A stretch of DNA of 64,000 nt from CAZCTC01 sp964501335 (GCA_964501335.1 CAZCTC010000010.1:1-64000), one strand, 5' to 3'; positions 18,581 to 27,194 are shown, counted from the first letter of the stretch. Numbers and translations are program-made. The notes: a model not told the origin generated them from the letters alone.

Positions 18581-18646
18581 AATTTATCGACTCCTCAAGA
18601 AGTTCTCTTACCAGGACTAAAAACGCCTGGATTCCGGAAAGGCGTT

Positions 18647-19612
18647 TCAGGCGAGGGCCGTGGTAACTTCGTCTTCGCCGAAGACGCTGCGATAGCGCGC
18701 AATAAAATCGGCGCGCGTATAGCTGTGGGTTTGCGGCCCGTATTGTTCCAGGACGTAGGCGGCGGCCAGGCTGCCGATCCGTCCGGCGGCGGCCCAGGGC
18801 AGATGAAGGGCCAGTCCTTTGAGCAGGCCGGCGCGATAAGCATCCCCGACGCCGGTGGGGTCGAGGATTTGAATGGGCGGCACGATGGGGATAAGAATGG
18901 GTTCCCAGTGTTGATCCCGGGCCCAGATGCAGGAGCCTTCGGCTCCGCGGGTGACAATGACCGCCTGTTTCACATTTTCGCAGATCTGAGCCTGCGTCAT
19001 TCCGGTGCGTTCTTTCAGCAATTCGAACTCATAGTCGTTGACGATCAGGAGCGTGGCGCCTTCCACGCCGTCTTTCAACTGATCGGGGCTGACCCGCACG
19101 ACCTGCTGGCTGGGATCGTAGAGGTAAGGAATGTTCAGGTTTTTACATTCGGCTGTATAGCGGGCCATGGCTTCCGGATCGTTGGGCGAGATCACGGCCA
19201 TATCGACCGGCGCGTTGAAGTTATGGAAGGAGAGCTGGCGGGCGTAGGCCATGGCGCCCGTGTAGAAGGTGGCAATCTGGTTTTGTTCCTGATCTGTACT
19301 GACGAAGAATGAGGCTGTAAATTCTTCGGGGATTTCAACGATGGCTGAAGTATCGATGTTATGTTCATCGAGCCAGCGCCGGTATTCGGCAAAATCCTGT
19401 CCTACAGTTGCCATAATCCAGGGGCGTTCCCCCAGGAGAGCGATGGTGTAAGCGATATTGGCTGCACAACCGCCCCGTTGGCGTTTCATAGAATCTACCA
19501 GGAAGCTCAGGCTGAGCTTTTCTAAGCGGTCGGCCAGGATGTGTTCCCGGAATCGACCAGGAAAGGACATGATGTAATCAAAGGCTATTGAGCCTGTTAC
19601 GACTATATTCAT
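18647..19612 (-). CDS. PfkB-family sugar/nucleoside kinase, probable adenosine kinase
   Basis: A 321-residue ribokinase-like kinase. Landmarks are the GGCAANIAYTIALLG motif near residue 45 and the ATP-side signature DPTGVGDAYRAG near 255 with the catalytic Asp in GVGD. The frame continues upstream to 19885, but that part runs through the intergenic repeat; the ATG at 19612 has a GGAGG ribosome binding site and starts directly with the first beta strand (MNIVVTGS). Sequence alone gives only the PfkB family. The adenosine kinase call rests on the ahcY gene directly downstream, whose product is adenosine. Confidence 0.8.
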   Translation of the reverse strand: MNIVVTGSIAFDYIMSFPGRFREHILADRLEKLSLSFLVDSMKRQRGGCAANIAYTIALLGERPWIMATVGQDFAEYRRWLDEHNIDTSAIVEIPEEFTASFFVSTDQEQNQIATFYTGAMAYARQLSFHNFNAPVDMAVISPNDPEAMARYTAECKNLNIPYLYDPSQQVVRVSPDQLKDGVEGATLLIVNDYEFELLKERTGMTQAQICENVKQAVIVTRGAEGSCIWARDQHWEPILIPIVPPIQILDPTGVGDAYRAGLLKGLALHLPWAAAGRIGSLAAAYVLEQYGPQTHSYTRADFIARYRSVFGEDEVTTALA

Positions 19613-19671
19613 TTTGCCTCCGTGGCAAGGTCCATCCAGGAGTGTTGATTGAATGGACCCAAACGGGCCCA

Positions 19672-19699
19672 ACTTTACCACAAAAGGGGAGAATGGCAA
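19672..19699 (-). promoter_or_regulatory. Promoter of the kinase-ahcY operon
   Basis: Minus strand: TTGCCA (19694-19699), 16-base spacer, TAAAGT (19672-19677), about 60 bases before the kinase ATG. Confidence 0.5.
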
Positions 19700-19779
19700 G
19701 GCGGCAGGAGAAGGAAACGTGAAAGAAGATAAACCTAAGTTTTGGCAGCGTCTGCGGCGCACGAAAACAGGGATAAAAA

Positions 19780-19925
19780 AACCGACCTGTGCGGTCAGGC
19801 TGAGAAAAAAGCCCATTTTTTTCGGCGGCTTTCTGAAGCCGCCGAAAAAAATGAATAAAATAATTTCTCTTTGCCTGCTTCGCACCGCGCGTTGTATCTT
19901 AACAGGAAAGTGCCGGGTGCGGGAT
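19780..19925 (-). repeat. Palindromic intergenic repeat, copy H (reverse)
   Basis: ACCTGTGCGG-type end at about 19783, palindrome at 19814-19853 with arms CATTTTTTTCGGCGGCTT / AAGCCGCCGAAAAAAATG. A GCTTCGCACCGCGCG segment and a GCGGGATG box end at 19925. It lies in the 341-base gap between the kinase promoter and the end of the sugar enzyme gene; nothing else is visible there. Confidence 0.7.
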
Positions 19926-19953
19926 GTCAGAGTGCGAATTCCGAAAGTGTTTT

Positions 19954-21261
19954 TTAGCCGTTGTGCAGCCCACGGCTGTGGAAGAAATCTTCGATGACCT
20001 GTAGCATGTAATCCAGATGGGCCTGGTTCATGCCGGGATAGAGCCCGATGAACATGGCGGTATGCAGTACCCGTTCCGTCTCAGTCAGAGGGACGGCGAC
20101 GCGGTGGGCAATGTTACGGTAAGCCGGCTGGCTGAGGATATTTCCGGCGAAGAGATAGCGGGTCTCTACCTGCCGTTCCCGCAGGAAGGTGTTGAAATCA
20201 CGGCGGGTGAAGGGGGCGCTTTCCTTCACGGCGAGGGTAAAGGCAAACCAGGCCGGGTCGGCTTTGGGGGCCCGGACCGGCAGGATCAGGTACTCTTGAT
20301 AGTGGGCCAGTTGTTTGTAGAGATAGGCGAAATTGCGCCGGCGAGTTTCGTTGAAGGCGGGGAGTTTTTCCATCTGCGGCAGGCCGATGGCGGCCTGGAG
20401 ATCGGTGAGCTTCATATTGAATCCCACTTCAGTGAAGTAGTAGCTGGCATCGTATTCTTCATCCAGGCCGGGGAGCCGGCGCGCTGTCGGGCTGAATTCT
20501 TTGCCCCAGTCGCGCAGGGTGTGGGCGGCGTTGTAGATCTCTTCATCATGAGTGGCGATGGCACCACCTTCGCCAGTGGTGATGTGGTGGGGGGCATAGA
20601 AGCCGAAGGTTCCGATGTGACCGATGGCGCCGCAATAGCGTCCGTCATAGCGGGAGCCGAGGGCATCACAGGTATCTTCGATGACCCAGAGTCCGTAGCG
20701 GTCGGCAAATTCCATGATATGGTCCATTTCAGCCGGGTTGCCCAGGATATGAGGGAACATGACGGCGCGGGTGCGTTCGGAGCGGGCGGCTTCCAGTTGA
20801 TCGACATCCAGGTTATAGCTGCCGATTTTACAGTCGATGAAGACCGGGATCAGTCCATTCTGGACGATGGGGGCGACCGTGGTGGCAAAGGTGGCTGCCG
20901 GAGTGATGACTTCGTCGCCGGGCTGCATGGGGTGTTCCAACCGGGTTGAGCGGAGGGCGGTCAGGGCGATCAGGTTGGCGGAAGAGCCGGAATTGGTGGT
21001 CAAAACGTAGGGAAGATTAAGATAGCGGCTCAGCGCAGCAGAGAATTCAACGTTGCGGGGGCCGTCGGTGAGCCAGAAGTCGAGAACGGCATCGACGGCG
21101 GCCTGCATTTCGCGTTCATCGAAGACCCGGCCGGAATAGTGTACCAGCGTTTCACCGGGGATAAAGGGCGGGGCGGCGTGAACTAGGCGATAATAAGCGG
21201 CGACTTTTTCCAGGATTTCGCGCCGCAGTTCTTCAGCTGAGGTTTGAGGTGTAGGTTCCAT
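19954..21261 (-). CDS. DegT/DnrJ/EryC1-family sugar enzyme, RfbH/ColD-like dehydratase
   Basis: A 435-residue PLP-fold enzyme. Its closest family by motif is the 3-dehydratase branch (RfbH/AscC E1 and ColD): the usual PLP-binding Lys is replaced by His in the segment APHHITTGEGGAI near residue 210. These enzymes use pyridoxamine phosphate to remove the C3 hydroxyl of a nucleotide-linked 4-keto-6-deoxyhexose, a step to 3,6-dideoxy sugars. RfbH also has a cysteine-rich 2Fe-2S motif after RDWG; here RDWGKEFSPTARR lacks cysteines. The ATG at 21261 is chosen because a GGAGG precedes it and a promoter occupies 21294-21321, where a longer frame would begin. No other deoxysugar genes are adjacent. 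Confidence 0.8.
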   Translation of the reverse strand: MEPTPQTSAEELRREILEKVAAYYRLVHAAPPFIPGETLVHYSGRVFDEREMQAAVDAVLDFWLTDGPRNVEFSAALSRYLNLPYVLTTNSGSSANLIALTALRSTRLEHPMQPGDEVITPAATFATTVAPIVQNGLIPVFIDCKIGSYNLDVDQLEAARSERTRAVMFPHILGNPAEMDHIMEFADRYGLWVIEDTCDALGSRYDGRYCGAIGHIGTFGFYAPHHITTGEGGAIATHDEEIYNAAHTLRDWGKEFSPTARRLPGLDEEYDASYYFTEVGFNMKLTDLQAAIGLPQMEKLPAFNETRRRNFAYLYKQLAHYQEYLILPVRAPKADPAWFAFTLAVKESAPFTRRDFNTFLRERQVETRYLFAGNILSQPAYRNIAHRVAVPLTETERVLHTAMFIGLYPGMNQAHLDYMLQVIEDFFHSRGLHNG

Positions 21262-21293
21262 TGCTTTGAATTCCTCCAGGGTAAGTGGAACCG

Positions 21294-21321
21294 ATTTTAA
21301 CCGTGTTCTGGAAAAGGACAA
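21294..21321 (-). promoter_or_regulatory. Promoter of the RfbH-like gene
   Basis: Minus strand: TTGTCC (21316-21321), 16-base spacer, TAAAAT (21294-21299). It lies between the rlmN terminator and the ATG at 21261. Confidence 0.6.
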
Positions 21322-21330
21322 TTACCCGGA

Positions 21331-21364
21331 GACAGCAAAACCGGGGGCTGCCCCAAGCCCCCGG
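21331..21364 (-). terminator. Terminator of the rlmN operon
   Basis: On the minus strand a 9-base GC stem (CCGGGGGCT and complement, 6-base loop, 21341-21364) is followed by TTTTGC. It separates the rlmN operon from the RfbH-like gene. Confidence 0.65.
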
Positions 21365-21467
21365 CTCTACCAGAAGGAGGAGAATCGCTTACGGCCCCGA
21401 ACCCCACTGACGCCTTTACTATACTCTGGAGGGGGGAGGGCTACTTGACGGAATCCTTACGATTTCC

Positions 21468-22535
21468 TTACGATTCCGTAGGTTGAGTTGGAGTTATGTT
21501 GCGTCGGCGCAACTGTCCGCAACCTGCGCGAATGTCGGCTCCGCGGCCTAACCGCAGGGTATAGGCGATGTGTTTGCGGTCGAGAACATCCGTGAAGGCC
21601 TTGATCCGCTCGGTTGAGGGGGGGCGTCCCGAGAATTCTTCCGTTGGATTGAGCGGGATCAGGTTGACGTGAGCGAGCATGCCTTTGAGCCGGGCCGCCA
21701 GCGCTTCGGCCTGTTCGTGGGTGTCGTTGACATTTTCGATCAGGGTCCATTCGAAGGTGACGCGGCGGTTGGTCTGGGCCAGATAATCGGCCACGGCGGC
21801 CATCAGCTCTTCGAGCCCATAGCGTTGATTGATCGGCATGATCTGGCTGCGTACGGCATCGGTGGCGGCATGAAGGGAGACGGCCAGGGTTACCTGGAGG
21901 CCTTCGCCGGCCAGCTGGCGGATTGCCGGAGCGATGCCGCAGGTACTGACGGTGATATGGCGCTGGCCCAGGGCAAACCCTTCCGGATCGGTCAGCCGGC
22001 GCAGGGCTGCGACGGTGGCGTCATAGTTGAGCAGCGGTTCGCCCATTCCCATCAGAACTACGTGGGTCAGCCGTTCTTCCTGGCGGCGCAGTTCGCGGGC
22101 CATGTGCAGCGCCTGTGTGACGATCTCGCCGCTGGTCAGATTGCGGCGGAAGCCCATCTGGCCGGTGGCACAGAAGCCGCAGCCGGCGGCGCAGCCGGCC
22201 TGGGTGGAAATACAGGCGCTGCGCCGTTCCAGATAGCGCATCAGCACGACTTCGATTTGTTCTCCGTCGGTCATTTCCAGGAGGTCTTTGCGCGTCTCGC
22301 CATCGATCGATTCCTGGCTGGCCAGGACCGCCGGCACGTCCAGGCGGGTATCCAGGGCCAGGTGGGTGCGAAGCTTGACCGGCAGCGATGTCATCTGGGA
22401 CCAGTCGGTGGCCAGATGTTGATAGAGCCATTGCCAGATCTGTCTGGCGCGGAAGCGAGGTTCCTTCCAGCTGGCCAACAGCGTTTCCAGGGCCGGCAGG
22501 TCCAGATCGTAAAGATTGGGTCGTGCGTCGGGCAT
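21468..22535 (-). CDS. rlmN: 23S rRNA (adenine-2503-C2)-methyltransferase
   Basis: A 355-residue radical-SAM methyltransferase. The 4Fe-4S motif CxxxCxxC is visible as CAAGCGFC at about residue 118. The downstream landmarks GMGEPLLNYD, TVSTCGIAP and SLHAATD are in order, and the C-terminal catalytic Cys lies in RAGCGQLRR. RlmN methylates C2 of A2503 in 23S rRNA and A37 of some tRNAs. The Cfr variant is unlikely because its own signature residues are not evident. It is the last gene of a three-gene operon, 10 bases after the zinc-ribbon gene. Confidence 0.97.
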   Translation of the reverse strand: MPDARPNLYDLDLPALETLLASWKEPRFRARQIWQWLYQHLATDWSQMTSLPVKLRTHLALDTRLDVPAVLASQESIDGETRKDLLEMTDGEQIEVVLMRYLERRSACISTQAGCAAGCGFCATGQMGFRRNLTSGEIVTQALHMARELRRQEERLTHVVLMGMGEPLLNYDATVAALRRLTDPEGFALGQRHITVSTCGIAPAIRQLAGEGLQVTLAVSLHAATDAVRSQIMPINQRYGLEELMAAVADYLAQTNRRVTFEWTLIENVNDTHEQAEALAARLKGMLAHVNLIPLNPTEEFSGRPPSTERIKAFTDVLDRKHIAYTLRLGRGADIRAGCGQLRRRNITPTQPTES

Positions 22536-22545
22536 CAGGCTCCTT

Positions 22546-22779
22546 TCAAGGTTGGTAATTATTGGGAAAGCGTGACCGGCAGGCCGGGCATTCCAGGATA
22601 TGGTGGGAATCTCCCAGCGGGATTAAAGGCAGCCAGAAAAGATGAAAGTAGTGGCGCGCCTGTCGAGCTTTGAAGGTGACGATGTTACGGCAAACCGGGC
22701 AGGGCATGGTTTGCGTCGGTGCGCCCGGGTCGTCGCGGATAACATCGCGGGTTCCAAAAAAGAGAATAAAACTACTCAC
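22546..22779 (-). CDS. Small zinc-ribbon protein
   Basis: A 77-residue protein with two CxxC knuckles (CPVC near 27, CPAC near 67) around a short hydrophobic aromatic segment (YFHLFWLPLIPLG), the layout of the zinc-ribbon-15 type. Function unknown. It begins with GTG, which overlaps the TGA stop of the upstream fusion gene (GTGA), so translation is probably coupled. It sits between the nucleotidyltransferase-HAD fusion and rlmN in one operon. Confidence 0.75.
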   Translation of the reverse strand: MSSFILFFGTRDVIRDDPGAPTQTMPCPVCRNIVTFKARQARHYFHLFWLPLIPLGDSHHILECPACRSRFPNNYQP

Positions 22780-24179
22780 TCAATTTCCCTCCAGATGCGG
22801 ACCAGATCGGCAAGGTTTTCGCAGATCAGGTCGGCGTGGACCGGAGACGCGGACAGCGCTGCCCGGTCGGTCACTCCCGAGAGTAGCAGTACGGTGGGAA
22901 TCCCCAACCGAATTCCACCCAGGATATCGGTATCGGCCCGGTCGCCGACGACCAGAACTTCCTCGGGAGCCAGTTCCAGCAGTTCCAGAGATTGACGGTA
23001 GAGTTCGGGTTCGGGTTTTCCCATCACCAGGGCCTTTGTGCCGGTGGCGGCTTCCAGGGCGGCGAGTTGGGCGCCGTTGCCGTGGACCGTGCCGTTTTCC
23101 GTGGGGAAGGTCCGGTCGGGGTTGGTGCCGATGAGCCGGGCTCCTTTATAGATCAGCCGGGTGGCGGTGGCCAGTTTTTCCCAGGAGAGGTGGCAGTCCC
23201 AACCGACCACGACGGCGTGGGCTTCCTCACCGTTCGAAGGTGTAAAGCCGCGTTGTTGCAGGGCTTCCTGAACGCCGTCACCGCCGATGATGTAGACCGG
23301 CGCTCCTCCCGGGGCGGTACGGGTGAGGAATTCGGCGGTGGCCATTGAAGAGGTGCGGATGTGGGGGATATCGGTTTTGACGCCGAGGCCGGCGAGTTTT
23401 TCCACGTATTGTTGCGGCGTGCGGCTGGAGTTGTTGGTGACCAGGAGATAGCGCAAGGGGCGTTCATCCATGAACTTGAAGAATTCCTGGAGGCCGGGCA
23501 GCGGAGCGTTGCCTTTCCAGAGGACGCCGTCCATGTCACAGATGATGCCGCGGATCGGTTTGAGAATTTTGGCCGGAGCGCGACGGCTTTGAGCTTCCAG
23601 CCGGGTGTAGGCTTCCGGGGTGTCGGCGTCGTCGAGGGGGGAGGGATCGTCGAGGGGGAGGGTGGCGACTGCGTCGGGATGGTCGGCGATCAAAGTGCGC
23701 CCGCCGACATCGCCCTGAAGGCGGGCCAGTTCGGCAAAGTGGGAACGGGCGAAGAGGACCGGACTGCCGGGGCGATCCTGCCAGGTGGGGACGACGATCG
23801 AGCGGCCGCTTTCTTTCCAGCGTTCCACCAGGGCCTGTAAGAAGCGGGGGGTGAGCAACGGTTGGTCGATCTGTAAGAAGACGGCGGCTTCTACTTCGGG
23901 CGGGAGGGCGGAGATCCCCAGGGCAAGGCTGCTGCTGAGGCCTTCTTCCCAGCGATAGTTGGTGAGAAGCTGGAGCGGGCGGCCGGAGAGTACGGGGGTG
24001 ATCCGTTCGGCAGCGGCTCCGAGGATGACGATGACCGGGCTGAGACCGGCAGCCCAGGCGATATCGGCGATATGGGCGACCAGCGGGCGGCCTTCCCATT
24101 CCAGCAGTTGTTTGGGTTGTCCAAAACGAGATGAACCGCCGGCAGCCAGTACGACGGCGGCAACGAGGGGGTCCGGCAT
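22776..24179 (-). CDS. MobA/MocA-like nucleotidyltransferase fused to a HAD-IIA phosphatase
   Basis: A 467-residue fusion. Residues 1-195 are a MobA/MocA-type nucleotidyltransferase (LAAGGSSRFGQPKQLL at 11-26; QIDQP near 103; a closing DDADTPEAY). Residues 210-467 are a HAD-IIA phosphatase of the NagD/phosphoglycolate type: nucleophile Asp215 and Asp217 in CDMDGVLWKG, LVTNNSSRTP, MGKPEPELY, and GDRADTDILGG. Both halves keep their catalytic motifs. MocA-type enzymes attach CMP to the molybdenum cofactor; HAD-IIA enzymes dephosphorylate small phosphates. The combined substrate is unknown. Its coding frame runs through the junction without interruption, so it is a true fusion. Confidence 0.85.
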   Translation of the reverse strand: MPDPLVAAVVLAAGGSSRFGQPKQLLEWEGRPLVAHIADIAWAAGLSPVIVILGAAAERITPVLSGRPLQLLTNYRWEEGLSSSLALGISALPPEVEAAVFLQIDQPLLTPRFLQALVERWKESGRSIVVPTWQDRPGSPVLFARSHFAELARLQGDVGGRTLIADHPDAVATLPLDDPSPLDDADTPEAYTRLEAQSRRAPAKILKPIRGIICDMDGVLWKGNAPLPGLQEFFKFMDERPLRYLLVTNNSSRTPQQYVEKLAGLGVKTDIPHIRTSSMATAEFLTRTAPGGAPVYIIGGDGVQEALQQRGFTPSNGEEAHAVVVGWDCHLSWEKLATATRLIYKGARLIGTNPDRTFPTENGTVHGNGAQLAALEAATGTKALVMGKPEPELYRQSLELLELAPEEVLVVGDRADTDILGGIRLGIPTVLLLSGVTDRAALSASPVHADLICENLADLVRIWREIE

Positions 24180-24296
24180 GTTGATGAGCCTCCCAGTGCA
24201 TTAAGATGGTGCGGCCCTTGGGGCCAGCGCATGTATATTGTAACCTAAGTTGCCGTCTGAAAAAATGAGGGCTTTGGTGGATTACGGATTTTTATG

Positions 24297-24370
24297 CGTC
24301 CCGCAAAGGGCTCTTTTTTGGTGAGAGACGACGCGCTGGATGGGGGGAGGGGAATTTTTTATTTGCTTTT
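24297..24370 (+). repeat. Palindromic intergenic repeat, truncated copy I
   Basis: The left box CGTCCCGCAAAGGG, GACGCGCTGGATGGGG and the T-rich segment are present, but the palindrome is lost. The rest of the 307-base gap holds the vault-gene promoter and, near 24237-24242, a minus-strand TACAAT that could serve the fusion gene. Confidence 0.55.
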
Positions 24371-24405
24371 TTGAGGGTAAGTGCCGTGATCGATTTGGGG
24401 ATCAG

Positions 24406-24433
24406 TTGCTCCTGGGTGATCCCGTGCTACACT
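24406..24433 (+). promoter_or_regulatory. Candidate promoter of the vault protein gene
   Basis: TTGCTC (24406-24411), 16-base spacer, TACACT (24428-24433), about 47 bases before the leader's AGGAGG-ATG. Confidence 0.4.
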
Positions 24434-24486
24434 TAATTGAGGAAAGGTTCTGAAGCGATAGTCAGTTCATAACCAGGAGGAATGCG

Positions 24487-27087
24487 ATGCCGGAAGCTGC
24501 AGCAGGTCAGGTAATCAACAATGTAATTCGGTTGAAGCCGCAACAGTTTATCCATGTGCTCGACAACAACACCGGAGTGACTCGCCTGGAAGTGGGGCCC
24601 CAGACTATCACTCTGCGCGATCACGAACGGCTGGTGTTAGGCCCCGAAGCCATGTTGGTGGTACCTCCCAGGCATTATTGTGCAGTCGCCAATCCGGTCG
24701 TAAAAAATGAGGAAGGTACGCCTCAGTTCGACGTTCACGGTCAGGCCCGGTTGCGTTATGGCGATACCGAAATTCGTTTTGCGCAGGAACCTTTTGCGCT
24801 CTATCCGGGAGAGCAGCTGGTGAGCAAAGTGGTGCAGCTGCAGGTGGTGGAGCCGAATGCGGCCTTGCGGTTACGGGCGCTGCGGGATTTCACCGACGGG
24901 GAGAGCGTCCGGCGGGCCGGCGATGAGTGGCTTTTTGAAGGGCCGGGCACCTACACTCCGCGGGTCGAAGTCGAAGTGTTGCAGTTGATTCGGACTACCA
25001 TTATCAAACCCAATCAGGCGCTGCGATTGCTGGCGCGCAAGGCCTGTATCGATCGGCAAAATATCGCCCGTCGCGCCGGCGAGGAATGGCTGGTGCGTGA
25101 CGAAGGGGCTTATCTCCCCGGCGTGGATGAAGAGATTGTGGGGATCATCCAGGCCTATGTGCTGACGGAGCGTAAGTCATTGCATTTGCGGGCCCGGCGT
25201 ACCTTTACAGATCGGTTGGGGCGAGAGCGGAAAGCCGGGGATGAGTGGCTGGTGACTTTCCTGGATGAAGAGACTCACATCCCCGATGTGTATGAGGAAG
25301 TGGTGGGAGAAGTCGAGATCACTACCTTGGGCGATCGAGACTGGTGTATTGTCATCAATCCTTTGGGCACTGATGGGAAACCCCAATGGGGCAAGCGGGA
25401 GGTGCGTAAGGGGCGGACTTCCTTTTTCCTGCATCCTGGAGAAGTGTTGGAGGCGGGAATCCGGCAGATCTATGTATTAGGGGAGCAGGAATCCCTGTTG
25501 TTGCAGGCCCGGGAGAGCTTTATGGACGGCCCTGTCGATCACAAACCCGGCGATCTCTGGATGATCGAAGGTCCGCGAGATTACATTCCACCGGTACAGG
25601 TCGAGGTGATTGAGCGGCGCAAGGCCATCCCTCTGGACAAGAATGAAGGGTTGTACGTCCAGGATATCAAGAGCGGCGAATTGCGGTTGGTGCGGGGACC
25701 TCAGGCCTATATGTTGACTCCCAATGAGATTTTGTGGGAGAAGGAACTCTCGCCGGTGGTGGAAGAGCTGTTGAGCCAGAAATCCGATCCGGTGGCGGAA
25801 CGGGGGCGGGCGATGGCGGACGATAAGAATCGCCCGCCGGCCCCGCGCCTGGTGGCCCGGGATAAAACGCGGGCGGTGGTTTTCCATGTGCCGCAAAATG
25901 CCACTGTGCAGATCCATGATTATAAGTCGCGAGCCGCGCGGGTGGTTTTTGGGCCGGATCTGGTGATGCTGGGGCCGGATGAAGTATTCACCGTGCTGAG
26001 CCTTTCGGGGGGAAAACCCAAGCGGCCCAATGTGATCAAAGGGCTGGCCTTGTTATTGGGGCCGGACTTTATGACGGATATCTTTGTAGTGGAGACGGCC
26101 GATCATGCCCGGCTACAGTTGCAGCTTTCGTACAACTGGTATTTCGATTTCGATCGACACAATGAAGGAGCGGCCGCCAAGCTCTTCCAGGTTCCGGATT
26201 TTGTAGGGGATGCCTGCAAGGCGGTGGCGTCGCGGGTGCGCGGGGCGGTGGCGAGTGTGCGGTTCGACGAATTTCATCGCAATTCGGCCCGGATTATCCG
26301 GCTGGCCGTTTTTGGGACCGATGACGGGGGGCATATCCGGGAAGAGTTCCGGTTCAAGACCAATGGATTGGTCATTACCAACATCGATATTCAATCCGTC
26401 GAGCCGGTCGATGAGGAGACCCTGAAGAGTTTGCAGAAGTCGGTGCAACTGGCCATCCAGATCACCACGGCGGCGCAGGAAGCGGCGGCCCGGCACGACG
26501 CCGAGCGGATCGAACAGGAAGCGCGGGCGAAGCTGGAACGCCAGGGCATCGTCGATCGGCGGGAGGCGGAGGTCGAACGGCGGAATTTGCTGGAATTAAC
26601 GGCGGCCAATATGGCGATTGAAGCGACCGGGAAGGCGGCAGCGGATGCTCAAGCCCGGGCTGAGGCGAGCCGCATTGCCGGCGAGATGTCGGTCAGTCTG
26701 GCGCGCCAGGAGACCGAGGCCGCGCGGGTGCGGGCCGAGGCTGAACTGGCCCATTTACGTGGACAGCAGGAAGCTGAACTGGCTCACCGGCAGGCGCTGG
26801 TGGCGTTGGAGATCGAACAGGCGGAGCGGATGGCGGAGATCACCGCGCGGGAATTCCGCGAACGGGTGGAAGCGATAGGACCGGATACTTTGCGGGCGAT
26901 CGCTCTGGCGGGGCCCGAATTGCAGGCGCAGTTGCTGAATGGGTTGGGGTTGAACAGCGTGTTGATTACCGATGGTCGGACGCCGGTGAATTTGTTTGGG
27001 ACGGCGAACGGGCTGTTGGGTTCCTTGACGGCAAGACCGGAAGAAGAAGTGCCGGCTTCGAAGGAGCGGAAGCGGTCGGATAAGTAA
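24487..27087 (+). CDS. mvp: Major vault protein homologue
   Basis: An 866-residue homologue of the eukaryotic major vault protein, nearly the same length as animal MVP. The N-terminal half (about 1-430) is a chain of MVP repeats, seen as recurring GDEWLFEGPGTY, GEEWLVRDEGAY and GDEWLVTF segments. Residues about 500-640 form the SPFH-like shoulder domain (ETADHARLQLQLSYNW, then FVGDACKAVASRVRGAVAS at 572-590). A long Ala/Glu/Arg-rich coiled coil (about 640-800) is the cap helix, and the cap ring ends with LITDG-x-TPVNLF near 825. Against the human sequence as I remember it, most landmarks are identical. Seventy-eight such chains form the vault shell in animals. No TEP1 or vault-PARP is in the window. 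The ATG has an AGGAGG site. The gene is monocistronic. Confidence 0.95.
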   Translation: MPEAAAGQVINNVIRLKPQQFIHVLDNNTGVTRLEVGPQTITLRDHERLVLGPEAMLVVPPRHYCAVANPVVKNEEGTPQFDVHGQARLRYGDTEIRFAQEPFALYPGEQLVSKVVQLQVVEPNAALRLRALRDFTDGESVRRAGDEWLFEGPGTYTPRVEVEVLQLIRTTIIKPNQALRLLARKACIDRQNIARRAGEEWLVRDEGAYLPGVDEEIVGIIQAYVLTERKSLHLRARRTFTDRLGRERKAGDEWLVTFLDEETHIPDVYEEVVGEVEITTLGDRDWCIVINPLGTDGKPQWGKREVRKGRTSFFLHPGEVLEAGIRQIYVLGEQESLLLQARESFMDGPVDHKPGDLWMIEGPRDYIPPVQVEVIERRKAIPLDKNEGLYVQDIKSGELRLVRGPQAYMLTPNEILWEKELSPVVEELLSQKSDPVAERGRAMADDKNRPPAPRLVARDKTRAVVFHVPQNATVQIHDYKSRAARVVFGPDLVMLGPDEVFTVLSLSGGKPKRPNVIKGLALLLGPDFMTDIFVVETADHARLQLQLSYNWYFDFDRHNEGAAAKLFQVPDFVGDACKAVASRVRGAVASVRFDEFHRNSARIIRLAVFGTDDGGHIREEFRFKTNGLVITNIDIQSVEPVDEETLKSLQKSVQLAIQITTAAQEAAARHDAERIEQEARAKLERQGIVDRREAEVERRNLLELTAANMAIEATGKAAADAQARAEASRIAGEMSVSLARQETEAARVRAEAELAHLRGQQEAELAHRQALVALEIEQAERMAEITAREFRERVEAIGPDTLRAIALAGPELQAQLLNGLGLNSVLITDGRTPVNLFGTANGLLGSLTARPEEEVPASKERKRSDK

Positions 27088-27100
27088 TTCAGGCGGAGGG

Positions 27101-27156
27101 GACTGGAAGACTGGAAGACCGGAAGACTGGAAGACCGGAAGACTGGAAGATAGGAA
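27101..27156 (+). repeat. Tandem 8-bp repeat
   Basis: Seven consecutive 8-base units: GACTGGAA, alternating with GACCGGAA, the last being GATAGGAA. It starts 14 bases after the vault gene stop codon. A simple-sequence tract, likely unstable in length. Confidence 0.85.
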
Positions 27157-27194
27157 GAAATTCATCTTTCCTTAAGCCGGATCGATCGGGAGTT

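Noticed and set aside
19613..19885. A 91-codon extension of the PfkB kinase
   Set aside because: It crosses repeat copy H and the -35/-10 hexamers; the family's first strand begins at the ATG at 19612.
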